64,000 nt of DNA from Hofstenia miamia (lineage: Eukaryota; Xenacoelomorpha; Acoela; Hofsteniidae), in NCBI GenBank assembly GCA_900660155.1, contig CABFPE010000547.1, forward strand, positions 429,163 through 493,162. The letters are read 5' to 3'. The notes under the pieces were generated by a model. The model was given only the letters and a program-made list of their open reading frames with translations, had not been told where the DNA came from and did no database searches. Shown here one piece after another: positions 11,405 to 21,474 of the stretch. The first letter of the stretch is position 1; every line of letters starts with the position of its first letter. Made by a program: the position numbers and the translations under genes.

Positions 11405-14400
11405 AAAAAAATGTAGTTTGACACTGAGGTCATTGAGCAATAGCAAAACTAATTTGATGATGAGATTTTAACCAAAACATATCCACAACAACAACAAACC
11501 CATGATGGAGCTCTCACTATGCTTCCACTTCTCTCGCAGTAGCCACCTTTGTGAAACATGTTACCACAGAAAACAAGAGATGAAACCTAAATATCTTCGA
11601 TTTGAGTAGCATAGGAATGCAAAGTCCATGACTGAGCCACAAAATTTTTAATGTTGACAATTTCATGGTAAACATAGCAGTTAGACAGTGACTGGTTCAT
11701 CTGCTGCCGTCATCAACACAAAGCCCGTACATGACATCATTGACAGACCGCATGAAGCCATTAAACTAATTGTTTTTCAATGACTTTTTTATTTGTTCGT
11801 TTCTGTTTTTACATTGCTTTTTATACAATTGTATCAGCTTGGTGTATCTCTTTGGGCATTTCCATGTATACTTAACTTTTGTAAATAATCTTTGCATATG
11901 GTGACGTCATCCTTAAAATAGCTAAAATTAGTTATTTGTTAAAACTAAATTCATTTTGAATCAGAAATTGTAGCAAACAAAGCTAATATGTTAACCTTTT
12001 GACCAAAATTTAATTGCGCAAGTCATTTTTTGCTGTAATAAAATTATTAAACTCGCTTGATTCTGTTTGAAATTTATATTAAACAAATCTTATTTGTGCA
12101 CCTGAAGAAGCGAAAAAAGTTATGACGAACTGAACTGAAAAAACCAAGACAGAATAGTACTGGAAAGTAAGTTATTAAAAGCTCTTAATAATTTAATATT
12201 AAATTAGTTATATTTAACAAACTTTTTCTGCGTAAAATGAATAGTTTATTTTATCTGATGTAATCACTTTATCTGTATAATCACTTTTGTATGGGTACTA
12301 CCATACTCGATAGTGTCTTGTTTTAGTTAAACAATTAGAATCAAGTTTCTTATACAAGAGATTTTTGCACCAGCCAATACCGTTTTCAAAATTAAATTAT
12401 TGAATCACTGTACCCACTAGTTATCTTAATCTGGTAATCAAAGAGAATTTTTTCGATAATACTTTTTCAAAGAAATTTGTACATTTAACACAACGTTTCA
12501 TTGATACATGTATGTTACTGCAATTGCGATAATGCAAAGAAAGTAGTGAAAGCAGATTTAGTTTACCTGTCATTTTTTACCGTTTTTTATTATCCAAATT
12601 GCGAATTTGCATGTAAATGTGCAGTATATCATTTTTAACATTACACTATTCTTACACCATCTGTGGGAAGCAACCAAAACAGGATTTGCTGAAATTGGTT
12701 ATAATCACAATTTGAAAATATGTGCCAAGATTAGTCTTTTCAAATGCCATTTTTCCGCCAATGTGTTTACGAATGTCTCTATTGGAGTAAAATGGTTTAT
12801 TTCTTATTGACGGAAATTATTTCAAATTCACAATAAACGAGTCCTATAACTCAATCTGAAAGCACCGCATGATAGAGTAGAGCCCTTCTTAGATTATCCT
12901 TCTAAATGCGCAGCTTAGCTCTGTTCCATCGAGGCGAATTATGACTTTGAGCACGGCACGCGTCAATGGGTTGGGAATATCTTTGCACATATCAAGAAAC
13001 AAAGTTCTTTGTTGCTTCTATGAGCTCAAAACCTTATAAATACATGAACATTAGATATGGAGAGAATTTATCTTTTTCAAAAAAATTTGAAATTTTCAAA
13101 AAGTCCATGTTGATATTTTCAAAATCCTCAGTCACAGCAATACGCTTTAATGTAAAATTTTCAACATTGTATTAAAGTATTTTCCAAAACACCTACACAT
13201 GCGCCAAGATTTTCAAATTTGCTAAAAGGCTTTGAGAAAATTCTTCGTAAATGTGAAAAAACGCTTTGTCAAATTAAAACGAACCCTAGGCTGTTTAAGG
13301 TTAGCCAGCAAGTGATTTCTTATGGTAATTTGGATAAATGTAGCAATTGAATAATTTTCGATTTTCGTAAATTCAATAATTATTGTATTTGCTAATGATG
13401 TCTTAGCATTCGCCATGAGAAGGGGATACAAAATTTAGCGACAAAATCTCTTGTAATTATTAGAGATTTAACCCGCTCCGATCACCTAAAGATCTGAGAC
13501 ATGAAATTTAAAATTTTTTACCCAAGGCAAACGTGGAACCTGGCATATTCAGTAGTATATAATATTTAAATGCATTTACAATGACTGTATGCATTTGGAA
13601 CGTAATATTAGAAAGCCTGAAAATTCAATACCCTAAAATGTCTAAAGTAGTTAGAATTGACAAATTGCAGAAAATCTGTTCGAGATAAAATAAAAATATT
13701 AGAAAACAAAATAATTTTGTTTTTACTTAAGTTCAAATGCATATAGTTATTGTTATTGCATAAGCTATTTGTTCATACGTGAAAATTACAGTTTCCAAAT
13801 TTTCGCCTTTTGACAAAAATGTCACAAGTTATATTGGCCTTAATTGAAGTAATTTGTTATGCATAGCACACGTTCCTTCAGAATTAGTGTAAATTGCATA
13901 ATCTCTATGCTATCTTTGTGGGGTTTCATCGAGATACTTTCTCTTGAAGCATTACGTTTTTTCAATTTTTTTGTCGCATTAATTTATGAGATATCTGACA
14001 TTAATAGTAATAATAAATACAGCAACAGGACAACATTTTGTGACAGCCTTGGTTAGTAAATTCACGTAATTTGATCTACAAACTGCTTTCTTCTTCAACA
14101 AAAAACAAGGAGGTATATAAATTCTGGAGAATTAGAAATCTTTGCCTTCAGAATTTTCGTTTTTTAGCGCACTGTATCCCGCACTGTATGAACCATTGCT
14201 GTTTTTTCTATAAAAATGTCTATGTTCTTCTCCAAAAAAAATTACGCAAAAGTTATAAAGCATCTTCAAATTCACTTCTTGTTTGGCAAGATAAAGACGA
14301 ATATCTACTACATAATTGTTTTTTAACTCACACATTAAAAGAATCAGACTAGAGCAAAGTTTTCAAAATTTAAGAAAAAGGAATCTTTCAAATATATGGA

Positions 14401-17400
14401 CTTAAGTTTATTACAAATTTTCAAAAATCATGTTGATTTTTTTATCAAAACTTTTGGAATAATCTTTTACTTAGCTTGGCTCATGTAATCAATGAAGAAA
14501 CATGATCCATAGTCATTACTTTAAAATAAAGTTTCATTCAAATTATTCGAAAGCCTTCTCCTCATATTGAAGAAGAATGGAGAATAATTCCAATGAAGCA
14601 AGCTAAAATTGGTTTCCACCTCCCCAAACTCTTATCAGAATTGTTCATTTTGCCAGAAATACTTGGTAATACATCACCAGAAAAAATTTCTTTCAATTTC
14701 TAAGCATCAATATTCAGAATCAATATTTGACAATATATCGGAGAAGGCCACTTCTGATCCAAATCCATGAATAGGCTTGGACGCGCCTAGGATTTCGTAG
14801 GCGGAACATAGGCTTGAACTTAAGGCTTTCGGAAAATATCCGTCTCTGTGGATAACATAAATGCTGAACATAGCAGTCAGTATTAGTATTAGTCAGATCT
14901 AACCACACCTCAGGTATTTACGATTTAAAAAGGAATAGTATGCTGTCAAACACTTTTCTAAAATTAATTTTTTGATTAATCTATTTAACTTGCCAAGTTA
15001 AAATTTTGTCGTAGATATTCATCCCTGGATGACTCAAAGTTGGTATGTAGTATGAGAGCAAAGCATGGAAGTGATGAAATATGACCAATTAGATTTTCTA
15101 GTGTTAAATAAAAAGCAAGCCTACTTGGTTTTCCTATGCTTATGTTTAATTTTGCTCAGCTTCAGGCATTCAAGTGGTATCTAATTTTCAGGCATTCTAG
15201 TACTAAGCCCAAAATTAGCTCTCTAAGCCAATCAAGTTCCTGGATATTGATTTTGAAAAACATTACTTCCACTCAAGTTGAACCCCAATTATGAGGGTAA
15301 ACTACACCAACCCGTAATCTAAATTCCAAAATATTTGGCATGATTTCTAATCAGGTCAACAAACAACTCTTGACAAAGTCAAAACAAATTGGATATTTTC
15401 TAATTTTTGGTGCACTCTTATGTAAATAGTAGTTGTTAGAGGAATATGTTACAAAAACTGTTCGAGAACATTACTAGAAATTTAAGGGATGAATTGAAAA
15501 TACATTTAATTCATAATGATGGTTTACATTTAATATTTTAGTTTATATTATGTAGCTTTCATTAAATATATATGTTTGTTGAATTTTGAATTCTATGTTT
15601 CAAGCATTCTGGTACACGTATTTTTCAAATTATCTTCAAAGTACTTGGAATAAAACCTGTGTTTTAACGAATTTTAATTTTTCTGACGTACCCACTACAT
15701 GGGTATTTAGTAGTTTTTTTGGCTCTGAACTCTTAATTCGATTTTCAATTCACAATTTTCAGCACCCATCAGTCTAACAATGTTTTAAATTCAAACTGAA
15801 CTAGACAGTGTTTTTACAATGAATAATATGTTTTGTTCAAGGTAAATTTAAGTCCAGATAACTATGAAAAATGTGTTTATATACAAAACAACTTTTACTA
15901 CCGGGAGCGGATACAATATTTGCCGTCATGACCGGCTAGTTTATTAATTCTTCAAATTGGAATTTAAAATTATTCACTATACTTATAAGTTTTGATATTT
16001 CGTATTGTTGGTAAAACTTTGATGTCTTTTTACGTACCTGAATGAGAATTGAATTTCATACAAACAGTTGTTTTCTCTTTTTGGCTGTTATACAGAAATA
16101 TATTAGGTTTTGATAAGCAAGTGTTATAACTAGTCGTTAATCTCATTATTTGTCGTAAGTGCTGTTTTACGACTACAGGCGACATTTGTAACCATAAAGT
16201 TCTATACATGAGTATTTATTCGCAAATCCTTTGTGATGTCGCCAATTATATAACAGTTATTCTGAAAACTGTGATTACCTTAAGCATCTAATTACCCTAA
16301 GGATATTGAATTTAGTCGTGAATAACAATACCAATTGATTTTTAATCAATCAGTGAAATTTTTAATTTTGTGTTCAGCGTGTTAAGAATAATAATATTGT
16401 TTTATGTTTTCGATATATAATTATTGCTCCTCAATATGAAGAAGCACATACATTTGGATGAGAATAATATATGTATTTGAATGAGAGTAAATTTTAATTA
16501 TGGAGTTAATGATGTGCATCTTATGCAGCATGCTGATAGCAAACATCAATTCCCTAATCAACGCCGGGAATCAGGTGAGGATTTTAGTCAGAAAACTGAA
16601 GATTGCGAGTTTTTGACGTTAGTGAACTAGCATAAACAATGCTAAAATGCTCTGCTCCAGGTTTGCAAACGGATCAGATTGTTCCGCTTCAGTAATCCGA
16701 TTGGACTCCTTTTTTAAAATTTTGCTTGCAGATTTTGGTAACGACATGCTTGTAAATACATTAAGCTAGTTTTCAATAAAATGAATTCTTCGCTTGATTA
16801 CTAAGGCATAAATATATGTTCTGCATAATTTAGGATGTTTAATAAAAAACATCGTAAAATTGTTATATGAAGGAAAAGTCTAAATCCTCAATTTAACTTC
16901 AGCTAAATCAGAGATTCACATGGACTTGCCAGGGCAGGAATGAAACGAGTCAGTCCATGGTATTGAAAAAATGTGCCAAAGGTGAGAAATTTCAAAAATA
17001 TCGCATCTTAATATTCAGAAACACTGCACTAACCAATATTCAATAATTGCAATACAATTTTTAAGGTGTTGAAAACGTTTTTCCATTTCAGTATATAGAT
17101 TGAGAGAGGCGGAGTTGGGTATATATTTTAGGTCCCTGTATATCTTTGAGCTAAAACTCGCATTATTTAAGCCATCAGTCGCGAAAAATTCTTTTATTTA
17201 TTAATGTAATTTCATTATATTTGTAGCAAAAATATCGATTTGGACGTAAGCCTAATATTAAAAGCGAAATATAAACCTAAAGTTAAATACCCAAAAAAAC
17301 TATTTTAAATACAAAATTTTATGAAACCTTTGCAACGATTTAAAGAACATGACTTCATTTAGAGTAGCGCTAAATTTATATTGATTTACTTCACTTTTTT

Positions 17401-17700
17401 TAATAAATGTAATCCGGTGACCCAGCAGAGCCAGATTGCTTAGGAGAAAAATTAACCACGTGAACTGTCATCAAATCACTGGCCTTGGAGACATTTAAGC
17501 ATTCGATGGTATTATGAACACAATTTTCAAAGTACATGAATTTTCATTGCCAAACAATAAACATTTAAAATAGTCTTGTAGAAATTTTTAACAGTTGATT
17601 TACATTTTTTCCGATCTTAAAATGTAGTAATGTGTTGTACTGATATGTACCAAGAACAATTATTGATATCATCCTTTCTAATTTGTTGGGTAAATATTAA
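11405..17700. other. No gene recognised
   Basis: No supportable gene. The stretch at about 13215-13265 resembles the AATTTCCTAAAAAGCTTGA-type subunit of the repeat found at 24.4-28.3 kb, in the orientation of the right arm. A short GC-richer patch at about 14740-14900 contains repeated TAGGC/GCCTA words. Open frames of 60-93 codons between 13859 and 15777 show no domain. Confidence 0.5.
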
Positions 17701-17713
17701 CATAAATCTATAC

Positions 17714-17719
17714 TTTATT
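17714..17719 (-). terminator. Polyadenylation signal of the small gene at 17767
   Basis: AATAAA on the minus strand, about 48 bases after the stop codon of the 68-aa gene. The position is plausible, but the motif is frequent in AT-rich DNA. Confidence 0.4.
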
Positions 17720-17766
17720 ACAAATGCTGATACACAATGATCAATATAAGAATAAGCTACTAAGAC

Positions 17767-17973
17767 TTAATAATAGTGGCGATTTAATATTGAAAGCAAT
17801 TTGTTGAACCACATAGCTTTAGGGTATTGATTCAAATTGTACAATAATTCTTCAGGCGTTGTAATATTTGTTCGAATTGGTAAATGGGTAGATAAATCTT
17901 GTATAATTAGTGGGATATCAGCATAACGCAATCTTTCTCTTAAATACGTCCATTCTTCTCTTGATACCTCCAT
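17767..17973 (-). CDS. Small paralogous protein B (68 aa), family unknown
   Basis: Complete 68-codon frame ending in H-Y-Y. Its sequence parallels the 73-aa product of 5041-5262: L-R-Y-A-D-I at about residues 15-20, Q-D-L-S at 25-28, a P-E-E-L-L-Y-N-L stretch, then P-K-A-M-W-F-N-K-L-L-S-I-L near the C terminus. The N-terminal ten residues differ. I see no signal peptide, membrane helix or known catalytic motif. Substitutions between the two copies are largely conservative (V/I, S/A, W/F, K/R), as expected for two functional paralogues rather than chance frames. The gene lies 12.7 kb from its paralogue in opposite orientation. It has its own TATA box, upstream element and AATAAA signal, so it looks like a compact, intronless transcription unit. 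Function unknown. Confidence 0.65.
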   Translation of the reverse strand: MEVSREEWTYLRERLRYADIPLIIQDLSTHLPIRTNITTPEELLYNLNQYPKAMWFNKLLSILNRHYY

Positions 17974-18016
17974 TTTGTATTTGTTAAATTCATACTCATA
18001 TTTAGTACGAAATTAA

Positions 18017-18022
18017 TTTATA
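18017..18022 (-). promoter_or_regulatory. TATA box of the small gene at 17767
   Basis: TATAAA within ACTATATAAATT on the minus strand, 44-49 bp before the ATG. This is close to the spacing in the paralogue. Confidence 0.45.
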
Positions 18023-18122
18023 TAGTGCTTTATTATTTTCTAGAAAATTTTTTTGGCATAAATTTTAATATACATCTATGATAATGTATTTTCTTGTCGT
18101 CATTTTTCTTTATAGAAAACAA

Positions 18123-18154
18123 GTGAGTAATACACATAATTTAACATAAAACTC
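18123..18154 (-). promoter_or_regulatory. Conserved upstream element of the small gene at 17767
   Basis: On the minus strand it starts GAGTTTTATGTTAAATTATG and ends GTATTACTCAC. It differs from the element at 4828-4859 at only three of 32 positions and lies about 149 bp before the ATG. It is better conserved than the DNA between it and the gene. Confidence 0.5.
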
Positions 18155-18336
18155 AAATCGATATATTAACACCTGCAACAATGTTTTCAGTGAATGTCAC
18201 GCAAAAATTATGCATTATCATATATCGTTTTTACAAAGATTGATTTTAATATTGACCATACTAATGTTACAAAAATATCGTAAAGTAGAAGGTTTATTTT
18301 TAGGCTGAAGTGACTTTATTATACATATTTTGTATA

Positions 18337-18400
18337 CAGTGGCGTCACTGAAGGGTGCGCCCGCACCGGACCCCCAAATCGCAGTGAAATTTCTTATTCT
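18337..18400 (+). repeat. hAT-like element terminus
   Basis: Begins CAGTGGCGTCACTGAAGGG and continues into a GC-rich GCGCCCGCACC segment in otherwise AT-rich DNA. The first nine bases match the outer ends of the repeat arms at 24400 and 28342. The partner end was not found. Confidence 0.4.
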
Positions 18401-18719
18401 CGTTAAATATAAATAAAGTTTATTATACGCAATTCTAGACAATTTTGAGATCCCAAATTTGGAATTTATAGCATCTTGGGCCCAAAAATATCAAAAGAAA
18501 GGTGTAAATATATGTAAATTGTAAAACATGTTGACACAATGTTAGAAAAAATACCTCAAATTTCATATAGTATTCTAGATACTTTTGTATTTTTATGAGA
18601 TGATCTTGTTAATTTGTATATACTAACATTTGGAAATTATGCATAAGTTTTCATTTTAGAGATGAAAGGCAAATCTAAATTTTACCAAACCTTATAATAG
18701 ATTCATAGGTGTAGCCTCT

Positions 18720-18790
18720 TCTTAGAGGCGTAACTGCGAGGTTCCAACAAAGGCTTGAAGCCCCTCTCTTTGACCTTTTAATAGTGTGGG
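18720..18790 (+). repeat. hAT-like element terminus, second copy
   Basis: AGAGGCGTAACTGCGAGG followed by a GGCTTGAAGCCCC segment. The layout (GGCGT-A box, then AGG, then a GGCTTnAAGCCCC near-palindrome) matches the end at 24400. The extent is not resolved. Confidence 0.35.
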
Positions 18791-19587
18791 CAATTACTTT
18801 TATTAGATATATAATCCCCATCCTTGTGTTTTGGAAATTACGCTACAACACCATATTTTTATCGACAGCACTTCACCCGTAATGATCCTATTCACTATTC
18901 CAATATCTCAAAAATTAAATCTCTATAAAAATTCGAGGAAAATTAATAATGAATACTAAATAAAGTTAAAGCATTTTTATAGAATGTGTTTGCATTAACG
19001 TAGTTTCCCAATCATTATTATTTAATAAGAAATATAGTAAATGTTATCCTCTGGAATATGAATTTTTTATCAATTGCTTTGGTTGGACAAATGACCTTCC
19101 TTAAATTATTGACTAGATAACAAGAATTAAATTTCATTTGACCGCAAGAATACATAAATATATAATTGAAAACATACTTATTTAGACAAATTTTACAATT
19201 TGTGATGGTTAATATTAAAATAATTTTGAGCAGTCATAGCCCATAAACCATAGTATAAATATTAAAAATATTAAACTATATAAGCTCATTGTATATTTTA
19301 ACTAAGGTGTCCATTGTTGACTGTAATATTGCGCACGACAGGTATGAATGAAGCTTGAGAGGTCTATTAACACCAAAATTAAAGTGTTTAAACTTAGTTG
19401 TTGCTTTCAATGGACTGCCTTTATGATATGAAAATTAGTTATTGCGAAAAATGAAGATTGCGTAAAAATTTAAAGTTTTCTGTGAAAGGTATTCACACCC
19501 CACGGGAACATAACGACATATTTTTTCCTTCCTCAAACATAGATATTTCTATATCCAATTATTTCTACATTTACATTATGACATATT

Positions 19588-19589
<2 letters not shown>

Positions 19590-19624
<35 letters not shown>
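19590..19624. repeat. (TA)n microsatellite
   Basis: 35 bp of TA dinucleotide. Confidence 0.95.
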
Positions 19625-19626
<2 letters not shown>

Positions 19627-20042
19627 AAAGAATTAGTTCCCCTCTACATGAAAATATACCATGGTTATATTAATTAAATGAACTCATAAAGAAAATCCCA
19701 TCAAAATTACAACTATCTATACTTTTAATTTTACAAATATCAATTTTTTTCGGATATCAGTCAAGTTAAGTGAATCAAATCCATTATGCTACAAGCCAAT
19801 GGCTTTTGCCAATCTTCGTGTAAAGATTTTACATCCAGTGCTGCATTATTAATGAAGTCAAAACAGGCTTCCAGGGAATCTTTTACGGGATATCGCTTGA
19901 CAGTAATTTTTCTTCAGCTGCATCTGAATCAACCAACCTGAGAAAATAAATTATTGGTATTATAACCTCAATAACTTTGTGCATTTAGACCACCTAGGAT
20001 ATTTGACACACATACTTCTTGTAGGACATCATGTTGCTATAT

Positions 20043-20470
20043 TAGAGTTGCGCGCCGCCGTTAGCCGACTACTATTGGCGAAGCAAACCGATTANTCGTT
20101 GGCGGCGGCGCAGACGGCTGAGTGACATATATGGAACTGGATTAGCTGTATAGTATTCCAAATAGAAACCCTATAACGCCTATAGCCTTGTAAAAAACAT
20201 ATATGATGCAAGCTGTATTGTGAAACTATCTATCTCCAAAAAGGTTCCTCCTGTACTTACAGGCAATCTGATTAAAAAGACATAACCTAATCAATATTAA
20301 GCGACACTACCACATCAACGATATTTAATGCTGTTTTCCTTTTATGACAATTTTCGTTTGTCTTGAAATAGTCTTAGTTATCAATCGGCTCAGCCGTCTA
20401 AATTTTTCGGCGGCTTGCTGACCTAAAATATGTCGGCGGCGGTGGCGAAGCCGGCTGGCGCACAGCTCTA
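20043..20470. mobile_element. hAT-type MITE with GC-rich subterminal repeats
   Basis: About 430 bp bounded by TAGAGTTGCGCGCC on the left and, inverted, TAGAGCTGTGCGCC on the right. Both ends continue into GCCGCCG / GGCGGCGG subterminal segments that stand out in the AT-rich background. There is no coding capacity. The flanks TGCTATAT and CGCTCTAT are a poor but plausible remnant of an 8-bp target duplication, as made by hAT transposases. A single N at 20095 lies inside the left GC-rich end. The element sits beside a hAT transposase remnant. Confidence 0.65.
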
Positions 20471-20489
20471 CGCTCTATAACCCGCTTCA

Positions 20490-20817
20490 TCATTAAAAAG
20501 CTTGTAGCAAACCGAGTTGTCCCATACCTAGGAAACAATAATTTAGTTTTCCTTGTTAAAATTTGCAAAGCGTTTCATGATTATAAAAAATTACGATTTT
20601 TAGACATCTCGTAATAAGTTAATTAATCTATGGTATTTTTCCAGTCTTCTAGAAGTAAATCAAAATAATGAGTAGCACAACTTGACCGAGATATTTTAGA
20701 ATATCTATCTGTAATGATCTGAAGAGCGGCTTGACAATTTGTAGCATTATTTGTAACGATGGTTACTACATTCTCTACACTGACATCGGTAACATAATTA
20801 TTTATGATACTTGCCAA
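20490..20817 (-). pseudogene. hAT transposase remnant (DUF659-type)
   Basis: The clearest part, 20623-20817, translates to a segment with V-E-N-V-V-T-I-V-T-N-N-A-T-N-C, then C-A-T-H-Y-F-D-L-L-L-E-D-W-K. This matches the DUF659 part of BED-type hAT transposases, whose consensus is ENVVQVVTDNAxN followed by CAAHCIDLxLED. The usual acidic residue of the TDN motif is Asn here (T-N-N), so a catalytic position is lost. Weak similarity continues towards 20490 in another frame (K-R-F-A-N-F-N-K-E-N). No full-length frame exists. The fragment is a dead plain DNA transposon, flanked by the MITE at 20043-20470. Confidence 0.65.
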
Positions 20818-21051
20818 AAAATTTTTGTTTTTCTTGTTACCTGCTTGTTGACCTAACCTTAGGCAAGAGGGTGTTGGTCAAAAGTCGTAAAGGGCAGCTT
20901 TTTACACAGGACTGGAGAAAACATATGCAGCAAGAAATGTCCAAGGCCAAATCAAAGCTTGTTATGAAAGTAAGTCTATTTCATCTTTTTGCGCATTTTC
21001 TAGTGTTGATATCACACAATATATATCTACTGAAAATTTTTTTTGGAAATG

Positions 21052-21474
21052 GGGCCAATAACCTAAGCTGTTATATTGCAATTATATGCAATGATATACC
21101 ATCATATTATTGCAGAAAACTGATAAGTAAGTGATGCATACAATTATATTTTACAAACTATGAAATTGCGAAATAAAGGGATATATTGATGAAATTCTTC
21201 ATTTGTTTCTAGGGCCTGATTTGCACCGCACTCCGCACAGGCTAAGCCCCTGCTGAAATTGNGCCAATAACCTAAGCAGTTGTATTGCAATTATATGCAA
21301 TGATATACCATCATTTCACAAAACTGAGAAGTAAGTGATGCATACAATTATATTTTACAAACTATGAAATTGCGAAATAAAGAGATATATTGATGAAAAC
21401 AGTTCAATTCTTCATTTGTTTCTAGGGCCTGATTTGCACCGCACTCCGCACAGGCTAAGCCCCTGCTGAAATTG
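21052..21474. repeat. Near-identical 210-bp tandem duplication at an N
   Basis: Copies 21052-21261 and 21263-21474 both begin GCCAATAACCTAAGC and end GCCCCTGCTGAAATTG. They differ by small indels and a few substitutions, and they abut at a single N (21262). This is more likely two alleles joined end to end in the assembly than a true tandem repeat. The shared 3' part carries a TTTGTTTCTAG acceptor-like tract before GGCCTGATTTGCACC. Confidence 0.75.

Noticed and set aside
13859-14352. Adjacent open frames of 65 and 93 codons
   Set aside because: No recognisable motif, and an overlapping frame of similar length exists on the other strand.
20811-21134. Possible exon: acceptor-like TTTTTACACAG near 20908 and donor GTAAGT near 20969
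   Set aside because: The roughly 60-base segment between them has no homology I know, and it lies between a transposase fossil and an assembly duplication.
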